Origin: Phyto melanocephala
Lineage: Eukaryota; Arthropoda; Insecta; Diptera; Rhinophoridae
Length of the DNA: 64,000 nt
NCBI GenBank assembly: GCA_941918925.1
Contig: OW799237.1
Coordinates: 11,451,201-11,515,200 of the forward strand
Direction: 5' to 3'
Position numbers and translations under genes: made by a program. The notes beneath the pieces are model-generated. The model saw nothing but the letters and a program-made list of their open reading frames with translations. It ran no database searches and was not told where the DNA came from. This document shows positions 11,771-24,812 of the stretch, in pieces; position 1 is the first letter of the stretch; each line of letters opens with the position of its first letter.

Positions 11771-13348
11771 TTATAATTTCTAGATACTTGCACACATTAC
11801 AACAACAAACTAAATAGCTAATGTAATGAGTGTACTTATTGCATGAGTGTTCTATGTAGTTTGCTTTATTCGTTACAGCCGAATAAAACATTAAAGGCAT
11901 TCACGTCACCGACATTAGTGTTTTACAAATGGAAAAAAAATTTTCAAATCCAACAATAAACATGTATTCAATTATTTTGCACTAACTGACACTTTTGCAC
12001 TTTTCTCTAAGCTAGGGCGTAAATATAACCACACAAAAATTTTATTTTCGAAGGTAAGCGCTCTTAAAACTACAAAGTTCAAGGCTATTAGTGCAACGGC
12101 TTTGTTCTCCTTACATTAAACATATTTTGCATAAAAATGTTGCTTACGTCAACAAGAGTAAATTTACGCTTTTTCTCAGTTTTGCCAGAGTAAAACGAGT
12201 GAAGTGAATACCTTTATTATAACTGGTGTTCACAAAAGTTGTATACACTTAAGTGAACTAATTTAAATTTTAATAGTCTCGAAAATAACTTTAATAACAA
12301 TCATCAAATGATTGTTGGTCTTCTTTAATAATGCAGTCTTATCAAAGACATTATCAGCAAACAAATAAAAATATTTACATACTAACTGTTAAAAAAAAAT
12401 ATTCAATAATTTTCACATGACTGAACAAAATGCAAAAGGGTCGGAAAAAAATCCACTTAAAATATAATCATTTATAAAAATCTATTACAAAAAAGACCTT
12501 TCAATTTATTGGAGTGAAAAATAAAAAAATAAACAAAAATTGTTAAATGAGAATAAAATGAGGCAGACAATCGAAAAAGTGGAGAGAAGCAGTTATAAAG
12601 TAAAATTTAAATAATTTTTTTTTAAAACAATTTTTCTATATTTTCTATAGATATATTTAATGCAATTGCTATAAGAAATAAAACATAGATTCCCTATAAA
12701 AATGGGTTTCGATATCATCCATCCATCTATTTCGTCTGCTATCTACAATTTTTTTGGAATTTTATCCATAAGTAGCAACAACAAAAGCAGTAAATATTAA
12801 CTAGCCAATCGTTGTAAAGTACTTTCAATGTTAGTTTTTGAAATGGCATTAGCTGTATGCTTTAGCACTGTTGTTGTTGTAACAGAAGTTGTTAAATAAA
12901 AGCCAGTTAAAAATAAAACTCCCTGCTAACAACGATAATCTGCAAAAAAATCTTCGTTTTATTTTCTTTTCCTTATACAAAATGAAATCTGATAATAAAA
13001 TTAAGCGAAAAAAAATAGAATTTTGTCTCTATCTGAATGTAGCTGATGCATGATATTATTGGATGAAACAACAACAACAATAATAAAAAAAAACACTAAA
13101 TAAATTTTAGGATCCAATGCATAGTTTCTTAAATAATGGGAAGACTAATTCCGTAGTTTTTTTTTTTTCTTAAACATTTAAATTTTTTTTTTTAATTTAA
13201 AGACTGTCCATGATTAAGAAAAAGTATCGTTAGATCTGTTCTATCGTTTTCGAATTTAATTAGTATCGTTAATGAAAATTCTTCTATAAAACACGAATAG
13301 ATCATTTATCTAACACACGTAGAAGTAAAAAATGGTCACTGATAGAAT
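11771..13348. other. AT-rich stretch without recognisable genes
   Basis: Homopolymer-rich DNA with short CAA-type runs near 12779 and 13070. Nothing with coding character or terminal repeats was recognised. Confidence 0.55.
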
Positions 13349-13920
13349 ATGAAAAGGTTAACTCCATCACCAGAGGAGGGAGAATGGAATGAAGTAATCA
13401 GGGTAAGAATGATGATAAAACTAAAATGCGTTTATATGACATAAATTGAAACTGAGGTAAATAGTTCCGTCTACTACATCACAATTATGTTTTCCAGGCT
13501 GAGATAATGGGATCATTTTTAAAAACCATAAAAAATTAACTTAAAGCTTGGTTGATGAAGCAACACTTCAGAAAGTGACAAAATACTGGAGTGACCTAAA
13601 TATTAAGACATCGAAGGATACTAAGAAGTCTGACTAGTGTAATAACAGGTCACACGGAGGTGAGAACCTATCTAGCTCTCGTACATGTAGACAATATGAA
13701 GAAAAGCATGAAACTTTGCACCACTACCTTTGACAATGTTGTACATTTAAGCGTTTATATACAAGAACTTTAACGTGGACACTATGCCGAAGTTGAAATA
13801 CTAAAGAAATTCGAATTGAAAATTCGTAAGCAATTACATTTAAAGGACTGGGTTCTTGAACAAGTTAAGATATTGGCGGAATTGGGATTATGATTTTTCT
13901 TAGGGGAAATTCGTGCTTTT
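13349..13920 (+). pseudogene. Decayed 3' end of an RNase H-type LINE
   Basis: Read on the plus strand with several frame changes, the sequence matches the LINE copy at 59262-60311. CCATCACCAGAGGAGGGAGA matches the segment coding for IIPEEGEWDEIIR, CAGGCTGAGATAATGG matches the RNase H QAEIMA motif, and TGTAATAACAGGTCACACGG matches VITGHTELR of the C-terminal domain. From about 13850 it also follows that copy's 3' UTR (GGACTGG-TTCTTG). Much of the RNase H middle is deleted and many stops are present. It is an old 5'-truncated copy in the opposite orientation. Confidence 0.72.
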
Positions 13921-16900
13921 AGAACGCAAAAATGCTAATTTAGCATATATTTAATGGGTGTGGCCGTTTAGTGCCACCCCTTTTCAAACCAACCTAATTA
14001 TAAAACAAATGTTTAGGAACGTCATTAATGCTGATTAAGAGAGCATTTCATAATTCCAGTTTTTTAAACAGAGAATTAACGGCTGCTATTTGTGCATGAT
14101 CTTTTAAATCGGATTTAGTTGTTTTATATTGACGATTCTGAAAACAGTTGTTGTTGTTGCTAGAGCTTACGATGCTTCAACAAGTTTTCTTCCTATCGGA
14201 TTTTTCAACATTGTAAAATTATGGCTTTTTTGAACAGAATTTGATTGCCAGTATTGAGAAAGCTGTAATGAGTTCTGCTGTTTTCGGTTTTTGAAAAAAC
14301 CAAAATAAACTTCATTATCAAAAAGTGCTTATTTAATCGCTTTCCTAGTTTTTGTCTGCTTCTAAAAGTAACGGTATAACATATGATTTTTCCACTTCTG
14401 TATGTTGCAAATATTAAACGCTTATTTAGTTCCAAGCATTAGCAGCTTTATCATGTCTTCCCCTTACGGTTCGCTAAAATAGAGAAGCAGCAATAATAAG
14501 CTGTACAAAAGAAATATTTTGTTTCGGTTTAGTATGCAAACTATTTATGCATTTCAATGTAAGCAATACGGTAAGCAAATGAAGTCTGCACTACCTACAA
14601 AAATGTAATAAAATTGTTTATGGGAGAACTAGGTTTTGGTGCCGTAAAATGGACACAGGAAGAGTAGTAAGGAGTACTATGTTATAAAGATTGTTTTCAG
14701 TACTAACATAAAGAATTGTTTGTAAACTGAGTAAATTTATATCGAAAATAGAGGAGCATTTCGCAAATATTGCCGAGCATCGAATTTATTAAATAGTTAA
14801 TACATTCATCCATGGAAGCAATAAATTCGATGATGCCAAGGATGGTTTTTGTTCACCAACTGCACTGAAGTATTTAAGACTCTAAAAGATTCGAACTTAA
14901 TGAAGGTGCATCAATACACGTAAAGATCTCGGCTTAAGACTTTATAATTAAGACGATAAAAAAATTTAAGCTGACTGACTATAGCTTAGAATCTGTGACC
15001 TCAAAATATACTGAAAGTCAAATTACTAGTTTCTTCTTAATTATCTTTAATAATTTGGCTCAATTATGGTGCTGTGTGCAGTTAAATAAATGAAATTATT
15101 ACAATTAATATAAAGAAATTCTTGACTTTTAATCAAATAAAGCTAGCTAGAACCTTTTTCCTAACAAAGAATGGTGCTCTTTGGTACTTTAGGATTATTT
15201 TTTCTAGGTTAGAGTGAAGTTTTAAATTTATGCGATTAAAATATTTCTTATTTCTTACTTTAGACGTAGATATTTTTAAAAACTATCGGAAATTTATACT
15301 TAAGTCTTCTTCTCTACTATCTACGATTGTTAAAAAAATAATACAAGTTTAGGAACCACTGCCTTGAGTAATGTTGATCCCTAGTTGTGAGTGTAGAGTT
15401 GAGTATCAGCAGCAGCTAAAATAAGTCGCAGTAGCAATAAATGCTTTTACAAACTAAAATAGTTGCACGAAAAGGAAATTGATGATTTGGTTGAATGACC
15501 ATTGAACAAAGTGATTAAGATTACAATAAAATGATATTAAAGCAAAATGATGAAGAAACAATCTATTTTATTTTAGATATAAACTAAAGTGGTTAAACAG
15601 ACATAAATATAAATGAAGGTAAGTCGACATTTAGATTTACTAACTATATAAATAGTATTTCAAATAATAAATTTTTTGATAAAAACAAATAAAGGAATTT
15701 GGAAGCAAAAAATTGATTACATACAAAATTGTTGTTTGTTGAGAGCAAGAATATTTGCTACAACAAAAAATATTTTAAAATTTACTTGCTCAAAAGAGAG
15801 GCGAATATTTTATAGTCTACCATCTATTTGAAAAATATGGAAGAAAATTAAAATGGAATTTTGTTTGCGAATATGTTAAATAAATGTTACATAAATTATA
15901 AAAATTATTATATTCTATACCATTACTGATTGGTGGTATTTTTTGTTTTATTTATATGACATGCATTTTGTAGGCAGGAAAGTCGATTTCAAGTTGTATG
16001 CCTTCTACTGTGTTTGTTGAAATCAAGCCTGCAAAGCCACTAGTTACTCTACGGACTTATATACAGTATCAACATATCGAATATACTATACAGAATTTTG
16101 GTATTCAAAATCTTTAAAATCGATCAATAAATAGCTCAAGTAGAAGAAATAATTATTTACTTCATTCGTCATACATTTACTATTGCATACCCACAGGCTA
16201 ATGAAAGTTATATAAAACTAAGCACATTTGTATTACAAGTTTTCATAAAAAAAAATGTTAAAAAGATAAATAATTTATGTATTTTAAATGGCATACTTTG
16301 TAAAACATAAATTTGAATATTAAATGAAGCATATTTTTTGGGTGGTCAATTAAAATAATAACACTGATTGGAAAAATATATCATATTTAAATTGCAGATT
16401 TAAATTTTATACACGCTGAAAGTTAGTGAATTTTAAACATTTTTATGTTATCGTTAAAATTTATTTTTAATTTATTTTTTTTATTTTTATTTTGTTTTTT
16501 TTTTTTTTTTTTTTGTAAAATATATTTTTCTGTTTATTGTTTTAAGCGCTATTTATGCAAAAAGTGTAATATAAACTAATGCATACATAATTTTAAAATA
16601 AAGTAGTTCTTGGAATTTGAAAATTTAAATACATTTTCTACCTTTTCTCAGAGAATTTTCATGCAAATACGCATTAAGCGATGAATGCATAAAATGCACT
16701 ATGGGGCTATAAAGTATTATGGTAATAAATAATATAAGAATATTTTACACTATAGACAGACTTGTAACTCATACACTCTTGCAACTTGTTTGTTGCTACG
16801 TATATTCATACAGGTAGCACAGAGCCTTTTACCTATTGTTGCTTAAATGTATGTTTAGAAACTATATTATTTGTACCTTCATAAATATTTATTTGGACTT

Positions 16901-17692
16901 TTCTTTTCCTTTTTAATAATTTTTTCATAAATTCTGATTCAAAATTCTTGCAATAAGTTCTTGCCTAATTGTTAAGTATTATCTGTAAAAGCTCCTATAG
17001 AATGTATCTTATGACCCTTGACTTCAAAAAAAAATTCCAGTAATCATCAAGTAGGCTGATCTGAAAGGCGACTTGGAAATGCATTAAATAAAAGGACTAT
17101 TTTTTCGTGAACGGATTATGCAGTTGCACCACCCTGTTGACACTACATTTCCTCTAATTTAAATTCATTCAATTTTCGGTAAATAAAAACCAATTAATAA
17201 ACTGTGTATTGATCCCCACTTGAAAACAGTATTAACCAGGTACTTATGGTGAGCAAACAGTTCACTATTCTATGCATTAGACCGTCTCTTAGTGTAATCG
17301 AGCCAGGGTGTGATAAACGACGAATAATCTAACGCTATGCTATTTATACTAAGAATCATATAAAGGTCCGATTCATAACGCTTTTTGGGTGCGAGAATAG
17401 CGTTTCCACTTAAGATCACCTTTAATTGCGACACTGAAAGTGAAAGGGAATTTGTATTAGTGTGTCTTCGAAGGTGGGCAACCGGACAAAGACTACACAT
17501 TGAATTTATACAAATATAGTAAGACCGAAAATCACTTACGCGTCTGTCGTTTGGTGGCCGAGGCTACTCAAGTTACAATTAAGAGGAAGGTAGTTGGGGT
17601 TTTAAAGGATTGCTTTCATTGATATGTATATACAGACCGTTTAATTTATTTAGAATAAAAATGGCTGCAACACAGTTACGTCAGCACCACTT
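13921..17692. other. Long AT-rich stretch, nothing firmly recognised
   Basis: Includes a long T run at about 16495-16514. A short GC-richer block at 17270-17620 reads unlike its surroundings but matches no family I can name. The open frame at 14205-14435 (minus) has no domain. Confidence 0.5.
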
Positions 17693-17928
17693 GGCATAGC
17701 TTTGGGTGGAATTTCGGGCATGGGAATATTCTGCACTTTGTCTGTAATAATGTTTATGAATATCAACTGCCGATGAAGAGCATGAGTCAATTAAAGTCGA
17801 CAAGCATCATGGCATCGCTTTGGCTGAAATTTTCGGCACACATAAATTCTGTACCTTTTACGTATTGACATTAGGGAAAATCAGATGCCGAAGGATCACA
17901 TGCATCGAAGTTGTCGATTGGCTACGTA
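17693..17928 (+). repeat. Tandem duplication of about 118 bp
   Basis: GGCATAGCTTTGGGTGGAAT at 17693 is echoed by GGCATCGCTTTGGCTGAAAT at 17811. The similarity continues through TTCGGGCA/TTTCGGCA, ATTCTGCAC/ATTCTGTAC and TGCCGATGA/TGCCGAAGG. The two units are diverged by roughly a quarter by eye. Function unknown; the base composition is more coding-like than the surroundings. Confidence 0.6.
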
Positions 17929-18089
17929 TTTTGATTGACTCCATATTCTTAGATATCGATATTAGTATTTTTACTAATACCTCCGTAAAGGGCGTAATGG
18001 CTGGAACAGGAATCTAATCAATTGAGCTTAGCCTCTTTTGCTTTTTTAGTAGGGAAGTTAACGTGTCTGCATACTAGTATAAAATGCTT

Positions 18090-18500
18090 TGATTGATACA
18101 TGCGTTGAATTACCTGACGAATGGTAGAATTCAAGGGCAGAAAATTCTCATTTCAGTCCAGTGGGTTTTACAATGTATAAGAAAAGGACGTGAACTCTGT
18201 ACTGGTGCTTAAATGTGTTTTGAAGCTCAATAGATGCGCCTCCGTGAAAGTGGTGACTGCTGTGGGTTAGGAGACACGGGAACGAATGAGGCAGCAGACA
18301 ATTTTGTAATGAAAAGATCTGCGGTGGCATTCTGTGGACCAGAACCCAGAGCTGATCTGAGGGATTCAATAATTTGGTTAAATGTCTTTCATTGGATGGA
18401 CTTTGTGAACTTAAAGGGGTATAATAGACACCCACAATGTAAATAGGCTCTCCTGGTGCTCAAAGAGGCCCTTGGCAGGAGTGCAGTTAAGGTAATCAAA
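18090..18500 (+). pseudogene. LINE RNase H fragment
   Basis: Around 18245-18300 the plus strand decodes, with frame changes, to the last RNase H motif of LINEs (a G-H-C-G...G-N-E-A-A-D pattern, where consensus has GHxGxxGNExAD). It is followed by a GPEP segment and an LNVFHWMDF region as found between the RNase H domain and the C-terminal zinc finger in R1/LOA/Jockey-type elements. Upstream and downstream limits are uncertain. Stops and frameshifts show that it is dead. Confidence 0.5.
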
Positions 18501-20864
18501 TGTACTCGAAGAACCTCGAGCTCGATAATCAAGACGGATTATATTTGGTGAATGTTAAAACAGCAGTGCATGTGAAAAGCGAAGCAGGTACGCATGAAGT
18601 GTTGCAGTTCATTGTGATTAAAAGTGAAGTCTAAAGAAAATGCTTGTGATGCCACGGGAGGAGTGAGTGAGACAGAAACTACCTATTTGGCGACCCTGAG
18701 ATCTGTGGGAAACAAAGGAGGATAAAAATAGAAATGGTTATTTCCCCAACATGCATATAGAAGTGGTATTACCCAAGACTTCCTCGCTAAAAACTGAGCC
18801 CGACGACACCTACACCTTATATGGCGAACCATGTGAATGTGTTCACTCTTTTTACTTCAAAGTAATCTTACAATCTTGTTGGTTTACTCTTCTTACAGAT
18901 ACAAAAATTAAAAATAAAACTTTGTATTCTTTTTCAAATTTTCCCTTCCCATAGTGCTTTCTAGCTTTGCGTTTACGCTTTATCTTTTGTAAATATTTTT
19001 CTTTGTCCAACAAACTTTTTGAATAATTTTTTTTCTTCATGCCACATTTTCTCCTAGCAATTGTATGTGCGTATATATTTTTTCTTTTTTAACAAAATAA
19101 ACTTCATTCTCTGTATAAACGCCACATAATGGCTATTTGCGATGTTGGTGGTCAAACATGTTTAGAGTAAAAATAATAATACTTAATGATGTATAGATGA
19201 CAGGTTGGCGTTGAAAATGTTGATGGTTCTTTTATAGTTTATGGTGCAGTCTTTGTTATTTCTACTTAAATACATCTTAAGTCTTGTTGTGGCAAGTTTC
19301 CTTCATGAAGGTTTTGGTGTCCACACTTGATGTTCAACATAATTTAGCTCGTACCTTAAATGTAAATAATTATTGTTTTGGAGTGTGTGTGTGTGTGTAT
19401 GTGAGTGTTTGAATACTTACATACTCGTTAAAAAAAACAATGCATTCATGCCACAAGTCTAGTCATAATGATGTGTGGCAGGTATTTAACTATGTTTATG
19501 AATATTACACTTGTTTTAATGTATCAAAACGTTCTACGTTTAATGCAAATTGATTTTTCGTTTCCTTCTAGTTGTTGTTGTTATTGTTGATATTGCTGTT
19601 TTTCATTAAAACTTATTATTATAATTTTGTTTTGCCTTTAAACCTCAGGTACTGCAAGTTCCTACTCTACCTCAAGTTTTTATTATTTTTAATAGTCATC
19701 ATTATCAACGAGGGTAAGACAGAGAAGCGTGTAGGCATTCCCAAGTTAATTAATAATTATTATATAAAATGAATGATGAGTTTTAAAATGCAAAACTCTA
19801 AGTAGCGCTTAAATGTCTACGAAGTTTTTTCGATAACTCATGCATAAATAAGGTAAAATTTATAAGTTTTAGAATAATGACTTCAAGGTGGTCTTAGGAA
19901 AAAGGATTTGCAAAATCAAATTAGTTGCCAGCCTGTTAGTAAAAAGAACATCTTTCTAAGAGAGAAAAAATTGTTTGACATTCGAATTTCTCTTTGAATT
20001 TTTTTTTCTTCTTATTTCATTACATTTCTTTTTAACAATTTTGCAATACTCCATCAATTCTTGGCTACAACACTATTGGCCACTAAAAAAAAATAAGAGG
20101 AAAAAAAAACTGCTAGAACTGTTAATTAGCCTCAAGGTGAGTTCTGACTTGGCCAATGCAATAAAGCTACAGTTTCATAAAAGGAATTCTCTAATAAATT
20201 TGTAGCCTGTAAAACAACTATTGCTTTTGGCATAAAAATTGCAGCTTCAAAATAGGATTTTAAAAAATAACCACATGATGTTTAACAACATATTTAGACA
20301 AGAACAAATAGTATATAAGAAAAAACGCAGTAAGTTACACTGTTTCATAGCAAATTTTAGATGTATACAAAATTTATTTAAATTATTCAAATATCAAAAA
20401 TTATGAGTTTCCTAAAACTTTCTAATTCTTTCTATTTTGGAGTTCAGACTTAAACAAACATGATAACCGACCTAATTGTCTTTAATTTTTTAAAATCCAG
20501 AATTAAGTCTTGCTATCTTAATAACTAAGAAGATTCACGACCTTCTATCTTTAGCGGCATATTAGTGGAATACCTTTCAATGATATTTCAACAACCTTTA
20601 TAGTAATATCTAATGTAGGAAACGTCTGTGTTTAATCAAACTAGGAGATTCAGGCTCTATTTAGTCTTTCTTTGTACTGAAAACTATTAAAGGAACCCTG
20701 GCAGGTCAGCTTAATAAAAACCTTAATATAACACCAAAAGGAAAGATAACTTTCTCACGATGTTAAAGACGTCAAATCTTTCCTCTTTCGTGCTAAACGT
20801 GCCATATAGAGAGCAATTCATTTTTGGGCTATACTCTATTCAATTTGCTAGTTTAATTTAAAAT
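18501..20864. other. Stretch without recognised genes
   Basis: Moderately AT-rich with a (GT)n microsatellite at about 19383-19398. Several short open frames (for example 18751-18954 plus, 19975-20205 plus) are low-complexity or lack domains. Confidence 0.5.
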
Positions 20865-22080
20865 TTACAAACAAACCTTAATCAGCACGCCAATTTTCGT
20901 CAATCTATCTGAAATTTCCCTGTCCAAATAATTTGTATGAAGAAAATCGAAATAAGAGACTCCATTAGTTTCTTCATTAATATTTTCACGGTTCCTTCTT
21001 CTTGCTTCTTCTCTACTAGCTTGAGTTTTATTACTTTGACGAAGCCTCATGTTCTATTTCAGTTTTTCTGGCTTTCCACCGTCTTGATTATGTTTTGTAT
21101 TGAAACAGACCAATACTATCTTGGGTCCCTTTTGGACTTCCTTCGCTCCTCAGTGGTTTCGAGATTAGTGATCGTTATCCCTAATTTAACTGAGTCTCGA
21201 ACCTTAACCGGCATTTGTTCTAGATTACATAACAATTTCTCACTGCCGTCTTAAAGTTATCGACAATCCTTCTCACACAGTCCTTTAAAATCACCAGTAT
21301 TTCCTTTAGACTGAGGTGTCCCATAGCTTCCATATTTAATTTGTGCTTCTTTGTGATCCTCAGTCTTCCACTTACCGTAGCTGGGCATTCACCTATTAAA
21401 GGCACTGCTGTCTCAGCATCCTCCAGACACATTCTACAAATATGAGCAACCATGATTTGTATCCTCTTCAGATGATATTTCCATGTCCTGTAATAAACAT
21501 AGTTTTCCAGCTTTTGTGTTGACTTACTCTAATGACTCCAATGTTTCGATTATTGATAATTACTGCGTCAATTCGAGTCCCTTCCTATCTAACCAAGTCC
21601 TGATATTGTTATCGTATCGTTAAAATACAACTCCATTTTGTTAATATGGCATCAACACATCCAACTATTTTGCTCTCTGAAGGATTTTCCAGCCTTAGAT
21701 CATCATTGTTTATAATATTACACAGCAATGTTACAGTACCGATCATTATAGGACCACTGCTATAACACTATGTGTTTTAAGGCTTTCTTCAATATTGTGC
21801 AGCAGCTTTCTGTTATAAAAGCAGTTTTAAATTTTATTCAGCAGGTAGTAGAGAAAATATAAATTCTCCAACTTTGCTATTATTCGATCCCATCGCGCGG
21901 CATTCAATGCATTTTATTATTCCAAAGTGACAGTACTTCTTATTTGCACCTCTGCCTTCTATTACTGATTTTATTATCGATGTTACTAGTCCAATTACAT
22001 CGATTCATGATGCTTTTCTACTTGCGGAAGCAATTTGTTGTATTTAAGTTTCTCCAAGAGAATTCACATAGTATCAAGTA
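20865..22080 (-). pseudogene. Decayed LINE: RT fragment plus C-terminal zinc-finger region
   Basis: Reading the minus strand from about 22000 gives EGRGANKKYC and then, after a frame change, NALNAARWDRIIAKLE. This is the conserved catalytic-block region of R1/LOA/Jockey-type reverse transcriptases, where the first motif normally reads LDVKNAFNSARWD; here Phe is Leu. About 500 bp further on, 21220-21453 encodes CRMCLEDAETAVPLIGECPA, the C-terminal cysteine-rich motif with its His lost. Segments between are too decayed to place. This is a separate LINE family from the copy at 59262-60311, 5'-truncated and inactive. Confidence 0.68.
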
Positions 22081-22139
22081 AGCAGATGAGCTTTTGTAAT
22101 GAGGTTTAATTTAAGGATTTGTTGGGAATAATCTACAAT

Positions 22140-22560
22140 TAACGCTTAAATATATTCTACTCTATACGGTCGTCGTTATTCTCTTCCATACCCTCAAGTA
22201 TATTCTACTCTACGTCTACGCTTTGTTTGGTCAAATATGGTCTACTGTATATCTACTGTATATTCTACTCCATATTCGTCCTTATTCTCTTTCATACGCT
22301 CAAGTATTGTCTACTCTTTACGCTGGTCTTTATTCTACTTTGTATGGTTAAATATGGTCTACTCTAGACTTTCGATTATATTCTACTCTACTCTAACCTA
22401 TAGTTAAGGTTGCTCCAAATGCTTGAGTGTATTTTTTTTTATCTCTTGACTATAGTATTTCCTATCTGCTAGACTATAGTCTCCTTTGTACACTATTTTT
22501 CGTTAATTTTTATTTATTTTGGCAACCCTGGGCTATAGTATATTCTACACGTTAGAATAT
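22140..22560. repeat. Degenerate tandem array of 'tattctactct' units
   Basis: TATTCTACTCT and close variants (GGTCTACTCT, TGTCTACTCT) recur about every 20-50 bp with interspersed TCAAGTAT and TTATTCT blocks. The higher-order structure is irregular, so this is an old, imperfect minisatellite. Confidence 0.65.
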
Positions 22561-23439
22561 ACCCTGATCTATAAACTTTCTTAAAAATTTTAATTTTCTT
22601 TTGAAACAGTGTAATTGTGTGAACAAACAAATTCATGTTCTTCAAAATTTTACATAAAATTCTTGTTGCACAATACAGGTATCTAACTAGATATATATAA
22701 AAAATAGCTCATAAATGTGTATACATAAGGAAAATTTAAAGATAGACAGACTGTAAAAACGATAGCATGAATATTAAAGTGAAGTAGTAGTAAAAGCCAT
22801 TTACGACATTCAGTCTCATGCTGAGAATGATGAGTGATAGAAAAGGAGAACAAAACCCAATAAAATGCAATCAAATTTACGAAACAAAAATACTTAGTCT
22901 TAACACGCAATTTTCAATTAAGAAAAATTTTGTGTTGAAGAGCAGAGAGTCTTAAAGTGAAGCAGCCCTCAGATGGAGATTTGAAGAGCGTGAAAATAAA
23001 AGGTAAATATTTTTGGAATCGTCTAGTGAGTGATTACCTCAATTCTTTATTCTTCTTTTTTTTGGGAACCTTACAACCTTACTAATCATTGCGATAAAAC
23101 TATACTTCAGACTACAATCTAATCCAAAGATAGGACTACTCTAGAGCTTATAGCATAGACGAGGCATAGCGATGATTAAATCTATACAATTTATTATACT
23201 ATGGAAGGAAGGTATAGCAGCCTGCTGTTATTTACCTGACTTCGGTTTATTTTAATGATCCCTTTTTGATACCCCTGTAGATAAAAAGAGAAAAAAAGAA
23301 GAAATGATTCGGTTATATAATTAAACGTTGGATAATAAAATTAGGAATAAAGATAGAAAAGAAGATAGATTGTTATCTGATTCATCAATCATTTCCGGGG
23401 AAGCGTGCTCTAGACGCGGTTAGAGTCTAAATTCTGGAT
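22561..23439. other. Stretch without recognised genes
   Basis: AT-rich DNA. The open frame 22683-22910 (minus) has no domain. Nothing else recognised. Confidence 0.5.
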
Positions 23440-24300
23440 TGGTCGAGGGAACCACCCACACTGCCTTATAAAAGTATTAATTTCAGCAAGACTTTGTGCT
23501 GCCTATCTCTGACAGGCTTTGTGGTATGCAAGACTCTAAAATAATCCTTCGACTTTTGTCCAGCGCTTGACAATGACATAGAAAGTGATAAATGGTCTCC
23601 ACCTCTTCCTCTTCTTTGTCTTAATAGCTTCTACAGATGTCATTATGGGGCATTCTCATTCTTCTTTCATAATTTGGGACACTACAGTGACCAGTCAACG
23701 TAGTCAGAATGTCCCTTAGCCACATCCTGTTAAATCGCAGAAGCCGTTAGGTTCTCCTTGGATCCATTTTAGGCCATTTCATTCGCGAAATATAAGACTC
23801 CCATCCCCAAAATTACTTAGAGGAATCTTTAGTGGAAGTAAAAATTTAAAAGCCGTAGTTACTGAGAGTTGGGAAAAATCTAAGTTCTTCATAAATCTGG
23901 CATGGCCTGTAGTGCAAACCACCAACAGCGTAAAGTCTCACCGCCGCGATCATATATTGTTTCCTTGCCCTGGTTGGAGTTGACTTAATTGCACCTGTGT
24001 ACAATGTCGCCATAATCCGTAAAATCTTCTCAACCTATCGTAGATTTGCGATGTGGTCCATGGCCTTTTACCATACTATAATTTTATAGAAAAATTAGGT
24101 CTGATGACTGCCTCATATAGACATATTACATTACCGGGGGTTGAACTCCAGGTTTTGCAAATGATGCATCTACATTCACAGAGAGCCGTCAACGCCTTTG
24201 ATACTCTTCCTTCTATATTTATCCTCCAGGATAGCTTGCTATCCTAAAAGACCCCAATATATGTGGCATTAACCCATAAAGCTTAAGATACTCCGTCAAG
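23440..24300 (-). pseudogene. Decayed LINE RT C-terminus with zinc-finger tail
   Basis: The minus strand between about 24250 and 23870 reads through frameshifts as the region after the RT palm in Jockey/R1/LOA-type LINEs: a DNIEGRVSKALTALC-like helix, then VICLYEAVIRP, then a segment ending in VVCTTGHARFMKN. Further along (23640-23470) a Glu-rich C-terminal domain with HFLCHC-like residues is legible. Frames change several times and stops abound. It lies directly upstream of the separate LINE fragment at 24420-24803. Confidence 0.6.
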
Positions 24301-24419
24301 TGTAAGGAGTATAAAGGATGATATCTTGTACCTTTTCGTAAAAAAAACAAGTTACGTCTAGAGGAACGACTCCCATATTCATAAGCTTTGAAAACATATA
24401 TATACTTTATGGGGTCGGT

Positions 24420-24803
24420 TCATAGGTTAGGTTAGGTTGAAACAGAGGGGCACTAAAAGCCCAAACCCATGACAGGTATACATTTATGCCCAGTTGGCAT
24501 GTTGTGCGCTCCATGTGGGAACCGGAATTCCCAATTTAAAACCATAATCATAATATCCATAAATAAATATCGGACTAGTTCAAGAACTCAGTCCCCTCAA
24601 TGTAATTCCTTATGGATCTCCAGTTTGAGTTCTCCAGGAACTCCAAATTCGGCATAGTATCCACTGTAAAATTCTCGCGTCTAATATGCCCAAACGCAGG
24701 ACAATGACAGAGATAGTGTATCAAAGTCTCATCCTCTTCCTCGCATGCATGTTGTCATGCGAGCTAGATAAATTCTCAACTCCGTATGACCTGTAATCAC
24801 ACT
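24420..24803 (-). mobile_element. 5'-truncated LINE 3' fragment with target-site duplication
   Basis: This 384-bp fragment is closely similar to the 3' end of the LINE at 59262-60311: the 3' UTR (CCCAAACCCATGACAGGTAT) and the coding segment up to VITGHTELR, including the divergent C-terminal domain. It ends at the low-coordinate side in AGGTTAGGTTAGGTTG, the same (TTAGG)-like tail. GGGGTCGGT occurs at 24411-24419 and again at 24804-24812, a 9-bp direct repeat consistent with a target-site duplication from target-primed reverse transcription. Four extra bases separate the left repeat from the tail. Confidence 0.75.
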
Positions 24804-24812
24804 GGGGTCGGT

